A stretch of DNA of 64,000 bases from Lolliginicoccus suaedae (GCF_008312885.1 NZ_VSSO01000001.1:744001-808000), one strand, 5' to 3'. Counted from the first letter of the stretch, positions 43,217 to 54,408 are shown. The notes: generated from the letters alone by a model not told the origin. Translations and numbers: made by a program.

Positions 43217-43681
43217 CTAGGCCCGGCGCCGACGCAGCACAGCTGGCCGGTCCGCCCACGCACGCGTGCACCACAAGGCCCACACCACGAGCACGGGCTG
43301 GAACAACAAGCGAACGCCCCGCGCCAGGTCGCTCTCCAGGCCGAACGCATCCGTGCCCGTCACGAACTGCGAGATGTTGCCCGGGAAGATCGCCACGAAG
43401 AACGCCGCGACCACCCAGCCGACAAGCACCCGCCAGCGGCCCTGCCGCGCCAGCAGCAATGCCAGCCCCAGCGCGACCTCTACCACGCCCGAAGCAATGA
43501 CCACCAGGTCCGCATCGGCAGGCACCCACCCGGGCACCTGCGCAAGGAACTCCGCTCGCGCCCACGTCAGATGCGACAGGCCCGCGAACAGCAGGAACAA
43601 GCCCAGCACCCAGCGACCAATCGTTCGAGCCCAGCCACCCACGCGCGCACCGGCGCCAACCCGCCCCGTGTCATCAGCCAT
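43217..43681 (-). CDS. DoxX-like membrane protein
   Basis: This 154-residue protein has four hydrophobic segments: WVLGLFLLFAGLSHLTW, LVVIASGVVEVALGLALLLA, VLVGWVVAAFFVAIFPGNISQF and LLFQPVLVVWALWC. The layout and the H-T/E/PGN positions match DoxX-family proteins, and it resembles the protein at 56416-56817. The start at ATG 43681 (MADDTGRVG) is preferred over the longer frame, whose upstream part looks non-coding. The function is unknown; relatives are linked to redox stress. Confidence 0.82.
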   Translation of the reverse strand: MADDTGRVGAGARVGGWARTIGRWVLGLFLLFAGLSHLTWARAEFLAQVPGWVPADADLVVIASGVVEVALGLALLLARQGRWRVLVGWVVAAFFVAIFPGNISQFVTGTDAFGLESDLARGVRLLFQPVLVVWALWCTRAWADRPAVLRRRRA

Positions 43682-43877
43682 GGATGCGAGCGTACGCGCG
43701 GCAGCGACCGGGCGAGCCGGACTGCCAGAGGCGCCGCACCACCATCTGCCCGTCCACCTGCCCGCCGCAGACGCAGCCCCAGTCCCATGCGTGCACATCC
43801 GCACCACTGACATACGTCCGACCCATTTGTGGCCAGTTTGGCCAAATCGATAGCAATTCGGCATAAAGTTCGATCTG

Positions 43878-43893
43878 CGTGACCCACATCACA
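43878..43893. promoter_or_regulatory. CRP/GlxR-like site upstream of the secreted lipase
   Basis: CGTGACCCACATCACA matches TGTGA-N6-TCACA at 9 of 10 specified bases, 70 bases upstream of the lipase ATG. A perfect palindrome TTTGGCCAAA (43837-43846) lies nearby. The rest of the 281-base divergent gap 43682-43962 shows nothing I can name. Confidence 0.5.
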
Positions 43894-43962
43894 GGTGGCC
43901 CCGCCTCCCCACCAAACCGGGCACGGCAGCGATCAAACGGACCGAGAAGCAGGAACCCACGC

Positions 43963-45171
43963 ATGCGAAACCCCGCTCGCCACACGCTGGCCGCGATCAC
44001 CCTCGCGCTGCTCGCACTGCTCGGCGCCTCCCCTGCCCTCATGGCGGCACCGCTCTACCCGCCCGCCGATCCCGACCCGTTCTACGCCGCCCCCGCAGAG
44101 CTGGCCCAGGCCGCGCCGGGCGATGTGCTGAAGATCCGACCGCGACCCATCCCGCCCGGCTTCGCCGGCGTCGAGACCTGGCAGATCCAGTTCCGCTCCA
44201 CCGACTCCGCGGGCGCACCGATCGCAGCGACCACCATGCTGTTCCTGCCACTCAACCGCACCGCCAACGGACCGCTCCTGTCCTTCCAGCACATCATCAA
44301 CGCGCTAGGCCTGCAGTGCACGCCATCGCGGGCGCTCTACACCAACGACCCGCTCGACGTCATCCGGGAGGCCCCCGCCCTCAACGCCGCCTTCCAGCAG
44401 GGCTGGAGCGTCGCCGTCCCCGATCACCTCGGCCCGAAGAGCGCCTACGGCGCCGCGAGGCTCGGCGGCACCATCACGCTCGACGGCATCCGCGCCGTCC
44501 AGCGCGCGACCCAATTCCAGCTCACCGAAAGCCCCATCACCATGGCCGGGTACTCCGGGGGCGGAATGGCCACCGCCTTCGCTGCCGCGCTCGCCCCCGC
44601 CTACGCCCCCGAGCTGAACATCATCGGGGCCGCAGCGGGCGGAGTACCCATGGACCTGCGCGACCTTGCCAACGCCCTCGGCGACGACCCGCACCCCGCG
44701 TTCGGGCTCGCGTTCGCCGCGGCCCTCGGCCTCGAGCGCGAGTACCCCGAGCGATTCCCCGTCTCCACCCAGCTCACCGACAGCGGACGCGCGTTGCAGC
44801 GCCAGCTCAACGACGGCTGCACCAACGACATCCTCGGCGTCGGCATCAACCGCGGCATCCGCGACATCGCCGTCGCACCCGAGCTCGTCGACTCCCCCGA
44901 AGCGACCGCGGTCATCGAGGAGAACAGCGTCAGCTCCTACCCCGGCGTCCCCACCACACCCATGTTCATCTGGCACAGCAGCACCGACCTGCTCGTCCCC
45001 ATCGATGCCGTCGACCGCACCGTCGCCCGCTACTGCGCCGCCGGATCAACCGTCGCGCTGCACCGCGTCAACAGCCCCGACCACCTCACCGCCGCCCTAG
45101 AAGGCCTCCCCGCAGCCGTGGCATACCTCCAGGCCCGCTACCGCGGCGAACCAGCACCGTCGACGTGCTAG
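43963..45171 (+). CDS. Secreted lipase (LIP family)
   Basis: This 402-residue protein has a Sec signal peptide (LAAITLALLALLGASPALMAA). It matches secretory lipases of mycolic-acid bacteria: WQIQFRSTDSAGAPIAATTMLF near residue 65, VAVPDHLGPKSAYG, the nucleophile AGYSGGGMATAF near residue 195, the acid in SSTDLLVPID, and the catalytic His in NSPDHLTA. It hydrolyses acyl esters outside the cell. The open frame begins earlier, but the ATG at 43963 gives the signal peptide. Confidence 0.9.
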   Translation: MRNPARHTLAAITLALLALLGASPALMAAPLYPPADPDPFYAAPAELAQAAPGDVLKIRPRPIPPGFAGVETWQIQFRSTDSAGAPIAATTMLFLPLNRTANGPLLSFQHIINALGLQCTPSRALYTNDPLDVIREAPALNAAFQQGWSVAVPDHLGPKSAYGAARLGGTITLDGIRAVQRATQFQLTESPITMAGYSGGGMATAFAAALAPAYAPELNIIGAAAGGVPMDLRDLANALGDDPHPAFGLAFAAALGLEREYPERFPVSTQLTDSGRALQRQLNDGCTNDILGVGINRGIRDIAVAPELVDSPEATAVIEENSVSSYPGVPTTPMFIWHSSTDLLVPIDAVDRTVARYCAAGSTVALHRVNSPDHLTAALEGLPAAVAYLQARYRGEPAPSTC

Positions 45172-45317
45172 CGCGGGGGCGTTGAGGTGTCGGTCAAACA
45201 GATGATTTTCGTTGCGAGGCACGGCCCCGCCTTCGGCTCGACGCTAGATTGGTGTTGGTCACGAGATTGAACTCGACCGCGGCCTCGACCGGCGGGATCC
45301 GATGAACTGGGGGGCCG

Positions 45318-47048
45318 TTGTCTCAGCACAATCAACGCCGAAATGGGTATCGAGTCGGCGCGGTAGCGCTCGTTGCGGTCATGTCGGCGGGGGGTTGTGG
45401 CGGGGCGCCCGCACCACAGCCAGACCCGGTAGCCGAGTCAGTGTCGCAAGCTTCACCTTCGCCGACGGCAGAGCCGGAGATCAGTGCCCGCGCGCGCATT
45501 GCCGCGGATGGCGCTACGGTCGGCGGAGAGTTCGGCGGGGTTGTTGTCACGGCCAAGGCTCCTGCTGGTGTCGCGGCCAGCGGGACCGAACTTGCTATTA
45601 CGCCGGCGAGCAAGCGCCTGCCGCTACCGGCACAGGTAGCGGCGGCCCCTGGCGTGGAGATCAGACTGGGCGATGGCCTGCAACCCCGGCAACCGATCAA
45701 GCTTGAGTTCGATCTAGCGGGCGCCCCGGACCTCGTGGCGCAGCTCAGCGAACCGAGGCGCCCACTCATTGCAGTGGACGATGCCAATGGCGAATCCGAT
45801 TTGCTGCTGGCCTCCTGGGATCCGGACGCTCAGGTAGTAACGGCGACAACTCCGCATCTGAGCAAGTTCACGCTCTTGGTGACGGATCCAGCGAGCGCGC
45901 TGCGGGAAGGAATCGCGCGCGTCATAGCGGGAAACGATTCAGCAGAGCCTGAGTGCGCGTCGGGCGACAGCGCGATGGTCGGCGAGACGGAAGTGACGTT
46001 GACTCCTGCGCAGCCCGGCATCGTCCCGGCCTGCATCAATGCTTCATCTGATGCGGTAGCCATATCCTTCGATTCGGAATCCGAGCACTACTACTCCGTG
46101 ACCTCCGAGCCGGAGGGCTCCTTCACGCCCCTAAGGCCCGACAGCAGCACCGATCTGATCGCAGTCGCCATACAGGGCGCGCGAGGGAATGCAACACTCC
46201 CACCCAAGGGAATGGGCAGGCTCGACCTCCCTGCTTCCACGGTATCGGGAGCCATCTACCTCACGATCGATCCAGTGGCGCTGCAGTTCGGCACCCTTCT
46301 CGCAGCGATGGGGATGTACGGATTGGACGGTTCTGCCACCTTTGACGCTTTCCAGGATCTTTCCGCATCGTATGACTGCGCGGGAACGGCGATCGATTCT
46401 GCCTCCGAGCCGGACAAGGAGTCGCTGGACGAGTTCGTGGGTGGGCTCGGTGATGTCGCGAGCTGCGTCGCTGCCGCAGCAGGCAAGGTCGTCGATGCCG
46501 AAGGAAAGGTGGCCGCGCACAAGATCGGCGTCGTCGCATCGTTGCTGACCACTCTGCCCGATCAGCTCAAGGCGAGCCTGACAGGGGTGTTCTCGCCGTT
46601 TACTGGGATCAGGCGGCTCGTCTACACGCTCGAGCCGAAAGTCGCGGAGCAGGCGGCCCCCGAATCCACTCGTGCTGAACCTGCTGCGGAACCCGACGCC
46701 AGCCCGAGCAGGGTCATCGACCGGATCGACATCGACACCTGGGGCTACGACCGGGTCGGCGAGCACACCTACATCGCGGCCAACAACAACACCAAGAAGA
46801 TCGTCATCTACTGGAAGTCCTTCGCCGGCGACGAGCAGATCCGCGGCGAGTGCACCTCGAGCGTCACCCTGGTCGGCGCGGGAAGGACGCTGGAGGAGCA
46901 CGAGTCCCGATGCGATTCCTATAACCCAGGCACGACTCTGCGTGTCAAGGCGCCGGGGACGTATACCGCGACGGTGACAGTGCGCCAGGAGGGTCAGTCC
47001 GCTCTGTCACGGCAGGTGATCGTGACGGTTCTTCCGTTTGGTTCCTAG
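45318..47048 (+). CDS. Large lipoprotein of unknown function
   Basis: The 576-residue protein starts with TTG at 45318, preceded by a GGGGGG ribosome site. A lipobox AGGC follows at about residue 27 and then a Pro/Ser linker. The next region (ATVGGEFGGVVVTAKAPAGVAASGTELAITPAS) has the look of an Ig-like or ZU5-like beta domain. The middle is helical, and the C-terminal ~100 residues (IDIDTWGYDRVGEHTYIAANNNTKKIVIYWKSF...) form another beta domain. I do not recognise the family. Confidence 0.7.
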   Translation: MSQHNQRRNGYRVGAVALVAVMSAGGCGGAPAPQPDPVAESVSQASPSPTAEPEISARARIAADGATVGGEFGGVVVTAKAPAGVAASGTELAITPASKRLPLPAQVAAAPGVEIRLGDGLQPRQPIKLEFDLAGAPDLVAQLSEPRRPLIAVDDANGESDLLLASWDPDAQVVTATTPHLSKFTLLVTDPASALREGIARVIAGNDSAEPECASGDSAMVGETEVTLTPAQPGIVPACINASSDAVAISFDSESEHYYSVTSEPEGSFTPLRPDSSTDLIAVAIQGARGNATLPPKGMGRLDLPASTVSGAIYLTIDPVALQFGTLLAAMGMYGLDGSATFDAFQDLSASYDCAGTAIDSASEPDKESLDEFVGGLGDVASCVAAAAGKVVDAEGKVAAHKIGVVASLLTTLPDQLKASLTGVFSPFTGIRRLVYTLEPKVAEQAAPESTRAEPAAEPDASPSRVIDRIDIDTWGYDRVGEHTYIAANNNTKKIVIYWKSFAGDEQIRGECTSSVTLVGAGRTLEEHESRCDSYNPGTTLRVKAPGTYTATVTVRQEGQSALSRQVIVTVLPFGS

Positions 47049-47065
47049 TGTCGCCGCCGCGCGCG

Positions 47066-47085
47066 GCAGGCCACCCGGGGCCTGC
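47066..47085. terminator. Short hairpin between convergent genes
   Basis: GCAGGCC (47066-47072) pairs with GGCCTGC (47079-47085), 18 bases after the lipoprotein stop and ahead of the stop of the small opposing ORF. There is no T tract, so this is moderate evidence. Confidence 0.45.
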
Positions 47086-47149
47086 GCTGCGCGACATCGC
47101 ATGTGTGTTGCGCTCCTGGCCGAGACATGCTGGCGTTGCAGCAGCCGCT

Positions 47150-47287
47150 TCAGAAACTAGACAGGTACGCGATGATCTCCCCCAGCTGAATTCCCGCCCA
47201 CAGCATGGCAATGCCCCCTCCGATCAGGATCGCCACTTGCTCGCTACTGTGTCGGCTGTTGAAGAACTTGAGCGTCGAGTCCAGCAT
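47150..47287 (-). CDS. 45-residue single-pass membrane protein
   Basis: Reading back from an ATG at 47287 gives a 45-residue protein. It starts MLDSTLKFFNSRHSSEQ and has one transmembrane helix (VAILIGGGIAMLWAGIQLG), then EIIAYLSSF. An AGAGGA ribosome site lies at the ideal distance upstream. The amino-acid mix is that of a real small membrane protein rather than of a random GC-rich frame. It is divergent from the furA-katG operon. The function is unknown. Confidence 0.6.
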   Translation of the reverse strand: MLDSTLKFFNSRHSSEQVAILIGGGIAMLWAGIQLGEIIAYLSSF

Positions 47288-47504
47288 TGCAGTCCTCTTC
47301 GATGTTCGTGGTCCGCGATTTTCTGCTGCGGTTGCACAGGGCCAGGTGCAGCCGTCCTGTCACGACCGGGGCGGTTCAACGTACGCACACGATGCCAGAT
47401 TTCACTCGCGTGGCGCAGCACTCCTGGCGCTCGGGGGCACCCCCGCTCCTCGACGTGCTAGCGCGCCCCTTGCCCCCCCTCCCCGAAACCCCTCCGCCCA
47501 AATA

Positions 47505-47522
47505 CTTGATTGATTCCAGAAA
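47505..47522 (+). promoter_or_regulatory. FurA operator
   Basis: CTTGATTGATTCCAGAAA closely follows the AT-rich operator known from mycobacterial furA promoters (CTTGACTNATTCCAGAAA). It ends 18 bases before the furA GTG, so FurA should repress its own operon here. Confidence 0.85.
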
Positions 47523-47540
47523 GTGGTCCACACTTGGGGT

Positions 47541-47984
47541 GTGAGCACGCGACCGGATTTCGAGCGTCTGTTGCGCGGGGCAGCCCTCCGCGTGACGGCG
47601 CCGCGCCTGGCGGTGCTGACGGCGGTGCATGACCATCCGCACTCGGATACCGATTCCATCATCACCGTGGTTCGCCGGAATCACGGTGCCGTGTCGCACC
47701 AGGCCGTGTACGACGTGCTGCGGGCCCTGACTTCTGCTGGGTTGCTGCGGCGCATCCAGCCGACAGGATCCGTGGCGCGGTACGAGACGCGGGTGGGCGA
47801 TAACCATCATCACGTGGTGTGCCGCAGCTGCGGCGTCATCGCTGATGTTGATTGCGCCACGGGTTCGGCACCGTGCATGACCGCGTCGGATGATCATGGT
47901 TTCGAGATCGATGAGACCGAGGTCATCTTCTGGGGCTTGTGCCCCGCCTGCCTGGCTTCAGCCCAATCCGAGCCACAACCCTGA
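47541..47984 (+). CDS. furA: Fur-family regulator FurA
   Basis: This 147-residue Fur-family repressor has a winged helix (LRVTAPRLAVLTAVHDHPHSDTDSI, then VSHQAVYDVLRALTSAGLLRRI) and metal sites in DNHHHVVCRSC and LCPAC. The GTG at 47541 follows the FurA operator so closely that the transcript is probably leaderless or nearly so; a GTG six codons earlier is less likely. It sits 18 bases upstream of katG, the arrangement in mycobacteria where FurA controls catalase-peroxidase in response to oxidative stress. Confidence 0.94.
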   Translation: MSTRPDFERLLRGAALRVTAPRLAVLTAVHDHPHSDTDSIITVVRRNHGAVSHQAVYDVLRALTSAGLLRRIQPTGSVARYETRVGDNHHHVVCRSCGVIADVDCATGSAPCMTASDDHGFEIDETEVIFWGLCPACLASAQSEPQP

Positions 47985-50234
<2,250 letters not shown>

Positions 50235-50335
50235 TCCGAGTCGCACCCCTGAACAGGGTCGCACCAGGGTCGGCCGCGCATTGCGGTCGGCCCTGGTCGG
50301 CTTCCGCCGCAAGTCCCGCGTAGCGACTCCCGCGA

Positions 50336-50386
50336 GTGTGCGAAGAACGACAGCATTGGTGCATGGCGCTGTCGTTTTCTGCACAC
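50336..50386. terminator. Palindrome of family 2 after katG
   Basis: The arms 50336-50354 and 50368-50386 repeat the family 2 sequence (GTGTGCGAAGAACGACAGC on the left) with three mismatched pairs. It lies 100 bases after the katG stop, between two genes on the same strand, and probably ends the furA-katG transcript. Confidence 0.65.
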
Positions 50387-50432
50387 CCGCGATCGACCGA
50401 TGCGGCGCCCGTCATCCCAGTACCCTGGCCTC

Positions 50433-51050
50433 ATGGGCTTCTACGACGACAAGATCCTGCCTCGCATCATCAACGTCGCATGCGGCACCAAGCTGACCGA
50501 GCCGCAGCGCGAACGCGCCTGCGCCGGGCTCACTGGCGACGTCGTGGAGATCGGTTTCGGCTCCGGCCTGAACATCCCGTTCTACCCACCGTCGGTGTCC
50601 CGCGTGCTGGCCATCGAGCCCGCCGATGCTGCCTGGCGCATCGCCCGCAAGCGCGTCGAGCAATCCAGCGTCCCCGTCGAGCGGCACGGCCTCGACGGGC
50701 AATCGCTCCCCCTCGATGACGCGAGCTGCGACAGCGCTCTCTCCACCTGGACGCTCTGCACCATCCCCGACGTCACCGCCGCCCTCCACGAGGTGCGCCG
50801 CGTCCTCAAGCCAGGTGGAACCTTCCACTTCGTCGAGCATGGACTCGCCCCCGACACCAACGTGCAGGCGTGGCAGCATCGGCTCAATCCCCTCCAGCAG
50901 AAGCTCTTCGGCGGCTGCAACCTCGATCGGCCCATTGCCCGGCTCGTCGAGGACGCCGGATTCACCATCACCAGCATCGACACGTTCTACGAGAAGGGCA
51001 CGCCCAAGTTCCTCGGGGCGCTGTCGCTCGGTGTCGCCACCCGGGTGTAG
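50433..51050 (+). CDS. Class I SAM-dependent methyltransferase
   Basis: This 205-residue Rossmann methyltransferase has the SAM-binding VVEIGFGSGLNIPFYP (motif I), the acidic end of strand 2 in VLAIEPADAA, SLPLDDASCDSALSTWTLCTI (motif post-II) and LKPGGTFHFVEHG. The C-terminal NPLQQKLFGGCNLDRPIARLVEDAGF is typical of the UbiE/METTL7-like group. The substrate is unknown. The ATG is at 50433. Confidence 0.88.
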   Translation: MGFYDDKILPRIINVACGTKLTEPQRERACAGLTGDVVEIGFGSGLNIPFYPPSVSRVLAIEPADAAWRIARKRVEQSSVPVERHGLDGQSLPLDDASCDSALSTWTLCTIPDVTAALHEVRRVLKPGGTFHFVEHGLAPDTNVQAWQHRLNPLQQKLFGGCNLDRPIARLVEDAGFTITSIDTFYEKGTPKFLGALSLGVATRV

Positions 51051-51086
51051 TGGCGGGGCCTGTCCGTAGTGGCGAGGCCCGGGCCG

Positions 51087-51155
51087 CAAACGCGATAGAA
51101 GTCGTCAAATGCGATAGATCGTCACCCGGGATCTCCGCGGTTTCTATCGCGTTTG
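51087..51155. terminator. Palindrome of family 3
   Basis: The outer arms 51087-51100 (CAAACGCGATAGAA) and 51142-51155 are a perfect 14-bp inverted repeat, identical to the pair at 43124. A second, imperfect left arm (CAAATGCGATAGATC) begins at 51106. It lies between the convergent methyltransferase and MOSC genes. Confidence 0.72.
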
Positions 51156-51189
51156 CATCGGTTGGGGCCAGGGGCCTGACAGCCGCCCC

Positions 51190-51747
51190 TCAGCCGAGCG
51201 GTTGCGCCCGCATCACCGGCACCGCTGCCCGCGCCGCGTCGAGGGGCACATCGCAGGACAAGGTCGCCTCGCCGAGCCCGAGCACGCCATCGGAAAGAAC
51301 CCCCGCACGGATCCCGCCACGCCCCACGAGCGCCTTGCGCATGCCGGGCGCGATCACGATGTCCATCCAGGCGCACGGGTGCGCTGGGCGCCCGCCGCGG
51401 AAACCGACGCTGCCCTGCTCTGTCGTGATCGTGAAGTCCTCGCCGCGCAATCGATCCAGCTCCACACCGTGGACGACGATGTTGCGCCGGGCCAGCTCGG
51501 GAGGAGCGCTGCTGCCCGCCTCGACGCACGCCGCATCCCAGGCCTCGGCCGCGAGGAACGTGACGGCGGCCTCGGTGTGAGCGCGGATGTTGAAGAAGCG
51601 ATCCCCGCGGATGCCTTTGCCCGCGACGCATTCGATCTGCGCGGGCAGCTCGGTGGGAACCTCGGCGGGCCCGTCCTTGGGACGCCCGAAGTAGGCGTGC
51701 GCGGGCGAGACGAGGAACTGCACGATCCGGATCGGATAGTCAGGCAT
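51190..51747 (-). CDS. MOSC-domain protein
   Basis: This 185-residue protein has the MOSC pattern: GKGIRGDRFFNI, then ARRNIVVHGVELDRLRGEDFTI, and a conserved Cys in PAHPCAWMD. MOSC domains handle sulfur for molybdenum-cofactor enzymes or act on N-hydroxylated substrates. The ATG at 51747 is preceded by GAGGAG. It appears as a single gene. Confidence 0.88.
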   Translation of the reverse strand: MPDYPIRIVQFLVSPAHAYFGRPKDGPAEVPTELPAQIECVAGKGIRGDRFFNIRAHTEAAVTFLAAEAWDAACVEAGSSAPPELARRNIVVHGVELDRLRGEDFTITTEQGSVGFRGGRPAHPCAWMDIVIAPGMRKALVGRGGIRAGVLSDGVLGLGEATLSCDVPLDAARAAVPVMRAQPLG

Positions 51748-51878
51748 GGCTGCTCCTCGCGATGCCGGGACACATGCTGTCGAGGATCCCACCGGGCTGC
51801 GCGGCCGGGCAAGTCCCGAGGGAACCGTCCTGCCCTGGTGCTAGCGTGGCGATGCCCGCTCGATACTGGAGGAAAAGC

Positions 51879-52733
51879 ATGGTCCACGCCGCCGATACTG
51901 ATCCGGGCGCCCTCGTCGCCGGGGTCCTGGAGCTCGCGCGCGAGGCCGGGAACCGGATCCTCGACATCTACCGTGCTGGCTTCGATGTGGACCTCAAGGC
52001 TGATGGATCACCCCTCACCGCCGCTGATCTCGCCTCGCACCACTGCTTGGTCGACGGCCTGCGCGCGCTCGGCGCCGGGATGCCCGTGCTCTCCGAGGAG
52101 GATGGGTTGCCGCCGTTCGCGGTGCGGCAGCGATGGTCGCGGTACTGGTTGATCGACCCGCTGGATGGCACGAAGGAGTTCGTGCAGCGCAATGGCGACT
52201 TCACGGTCAATGTCGCCCTCATCGACAGTGGCGTGCCTGTCCTCGGGGTGGTGCACGCGCCCGTCCGCGGCACCTCGTGGTTCGCCGCTGCAGGCTCGGG
52301 CGCCTGGAAGCAGCAGGGCCAGGAAGATCCCGTTCCCATCGCTACCGCCCCGATGAGCGGACGGCCCGACGAGGCCGCCATGCGAGTAGTGGCAAGCCGC
52401 AATCACCGTGGTGCCGCCGTCGATGCGTTGCTCGACCGCCTGCCTCACGCCACGAGCATCAGTGTCGGCAGCTCGCTCAAGCTCTGCATGGTCGCCGAGG
52501 GCGCCGCGGACCTCTATCCCCGGCTCGGGCCCACCTCCGAGTGGGATACCGCGGCCGGGCAGTGCGTCGCCGAGCAGGCAGGCGGCGCCGTCACCACTCT
52601 CGATATGGCTGCGTTGCGCTACAACACCAAGGACAGCGTCCTCAACCCGCATTTCGTTGTCGTCGGCGACATGAGCTTTGATTGGGCGCAGTACCTGCCG
52701 GATCCCGCTCCCGGCTCGAGCGTCGAGCCCTGA
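51879..52733 (+). CDS. cysQ: 3'(2'),5'-bisphosphate nucleotidase CysQ-like (inositol monophosphatase family)
   Basis: This 284-residue Mg-dependent phosphatase has the metal motifs VLSEEDG, the DPLDGTKEFVQRNGDF block and WDTAAGQCVAEQAGG. The TKEF form of the DPLDG motif is typical of CysQ, which removes PAP formed in sulfate assimilation, rather than of inositol monophosphatase. A GGAGG ribosome site precedes the ATG at 51879. Confidence 0.85.
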   Translation: MVHAADTDPGALVAGVLELAREAGNRILDIYRAGFDVDLKADGSPLTAADLASHHCLVDGLRALGAGMPVLSEEDGLPPFAVRQRWSRYWLIDPLDGTKEFVQRNGDFTVNVALIDSGVPVLGVVHAPVRGTSWFAAAGSGAWKQQGQEDPVPIATAPMSGRPDEAAMRVVASRNHRGAAVDALLDRLPHATSISVGSSLKLCMVAEGAADLYPRLGPTSEWDTAAGQCVAEQAGGAVTTLDMAALRYNTKDSVLNPHFVVVGDMSFDWAQYLPDPAPGSSVEP

Positions 52734-52836
52734 TGCGTGCCCGGGTTCTGGATGCGCAGGCAACGCAAAGCCACGAGCCTTGATGGTGAAACACGTATGG
52801 CCACAAGCATTCCCGGTCCGCGGCTAGCGTCACCGG

Positions 52837-54036
52837 GTGCTGATTCCAAGATCCCTGCTGGCATTCGCGGCTCCTGCGGCCCTGCTGTGCATGACGCTGG
52901 TGGCGCCCGCAGTGGCTGTCGCTCATGAGCAGGGGCCGCCCGTGTGGTCGGGGCTGGACATGCGCGAGCATGCGGGACCGCTACCCGCCGTGCCTGGCGC
53001 TCTCGTGGCAGCCTCGGAGCTTGATGCCTCCCTGTGGCTGCCGGGGACCGGGGAAGCCTATCGCTACGCCTACACCACTCCGGACCAGCAGGGACGCATG
53101 GCATTGAGCACGGCGGCGGTACTCACGCCGCGCGGCACGCCCCCGCCTGGTGGCTGGAGCGTCATCGCGTTCGCTCATGGCACGGTGGGACTCGGTGATG
53201 ATTGCACGCCTTCAGCCCTGACGTGGCACGACGACATCGCTGCGTACCTCGATGGCTGGCTGCGTTCCGGGTACGCGCTGGTCATCACCGACTACCAGGG
53301 CCTGGGCACCCCGGGCCTGCATTCGTACCTCAATGGCCGGGTGGAGGCAGCATCGGTGGTCCATGCGGTGGCGTCGGCGCACGAGCTCGATATCGATCTG
53401 GCACCGCAGTGGCTGGTGATGGGTCATTCGCAGGGCGGCCAGGCGGCACTGTTCACTGGCAACCAGGTGTCCGCGCTCGATCCGGGCAGCAAGATGGACT
53501 TCCGGGGGACTGTGGCTATAGCGCCCGGGGTGAAAGTGGAGGTTCTCGCGCTGGCGATGGATCCGTTCGTCGCTGTGCCATTGCCACAGGGACTGATGAG
53601 CTACGCGGTGATGCTCGCGACTGCGGTACGCGACACTTCACCCGAGGTGCCATTGAACGACCACCTCACCGAGCTTGGGCGGGCGTTGATCGATAGCGCG
53701 GAGACGGTGTGCGGATCGCAGTTGTGGTACGACGTCGAGGGCATGCGCCCGGGTGACCTGTTCACTACCCCGTGGCGTGACATCCCTGGCTTCATGGAAG
53801 CGGTGCGCTCGATGGCGGAGGTGCCGGTGCGGGGGTATGGCCATCCAGTACTGCTCGTCCAGGGCGGGCTGGACATCGATGTGCCCGCGCCGGTGGTCTT
53901 GGTGTTCGCGGCGGAGCTTGATGCCGCGGGCGAGCCCGTGGACCTCGAGGTGTATGCGGAGGCCGATCATCGGGATATCCTCGAGCATTCGCTGCCGGAG
54001 GTGCGAGGATTCGTCGAGCAGGTGCTGAGCGGGTAG
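52837..54036 (+). CDS. Secreted lipase/alpha-beta hydrolase (LIP-like)
   Basis: The 399-residue protein starts with GTG at 52837 and has a signal peptide (LLAFAAPAALLCMTLVAPAVAVA). The hydrolase core shows AFAHGTVGLGDDCTPS, VITDYQGLGTPG, the nucleophile GHSQGGQAALF near residue 200, the acid in VQGGLDIDVPAP, and the His in EADHRDILEHS. It resembles the lipase at 43963 in family, not closely in sequence. It is probably secreted and acts on short- or medium-chain esters. Confidence 0.85.
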   Translation: MLIPRSLLAFAAPAALLCMTLVAPAVAVAHEQGPPVWSGLDMREHAGPLPAVPGALVAASELDASLWLPGTGEAYRYAYTTPDQQGRMALSTAAVLTPRGTPPPGGWSVIAFAHGTVGLGDDCTPSALTWHDDIAAYLDGWLRSGYALVITDYQGLGTPGLHSYLNGRVEAASVVHAVASAHELDIDLAPQWLVMGHSQGGQAALFTGNQVSALDPGSKMDFRGTVAIAPGVKVEVLALAMDPFVAVPLPQGLMSYAVMLATAVRDTSPEVPLNDHLTELGRALIDSAETVCGSQLWYDVEGMRPGDLFTTPWRDIPGFMEAVRSMAEVPVRGYGHPVLLVQGGLDIDVPAPVVLVFAAELDAAGEPVDLEVYAEADHRDILEHSLPEVRGFVEQVLSG

Positions 54037-54219
54037 GAGCCTCTAGCGCCGGGACTGCCTTCGCCACGTCACCCGCCGATGCCGCAAATCGGGCATGGCC
54101 GGTGGGAACTTTTCGCCGATCGGTTGCACCTCACGCGACGACAGCGGATCATTCGCACGCGATGCGGCGTCCGCCCGAGGGCCACGAGCCCGCCCCTCAT
54201 GCACGGAAGGAACTCCCCC

Positions 54220-54408
54220 ATGGTCCCTACTGCTGATCCTCTCGCCGCGTCCTTTGGGATCGAGGCAGGCCCGATCCCCGCCCTGACCGATGAGGCGTGG
54301 TCGAGGATGCTCCACCAAGCCACCACGGGCCCCCGCGCGCGGTCGCTCGATCACCTCGTGCCGGGCACCGGCGCTCGACCTGAAGCGGTTGCGGCCACCG
54401 ATATGTGA
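54220..54408 (+). CDS. Small hypothetical protein
   Basis: This 62-residue frame starts MVPTADPLAASFGIEAGPIP, preceded by a GAAGGAA ribosome site at a good distance. There is no membrane segment or known motif. Coding is plausible because of the ribosome site and the balanced composition, but I cannot confirm it. The rest of the gap 54037-54526 holds only the repeats noted at 54429. Confidence 0.4.
   Translation: MVPTADPLAASFGIEAGPIPALTDEAWSRMLHQATTGPRARSLDHLVPGTGARPEAVAATDM

Noticed and set aside
45163..47464. Shared CGACGTGCTAGCGCG at 45163 and about 47450
   Set aside because: It is one 15-base match with no structure and no further copy. GCTAGC stops are frequent here, so it is probably chance or a short gene-end similarity.
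52837..54036. Possible duplication of the lipase at 43963
   Set aside because: Both are secreted alpha/beta hydrolases with similar overall order, but the sequences around the nucleophile (GHSQGG against GYSGGG) and elsewhere differ widely. This is shared family rather than a recent duplication.
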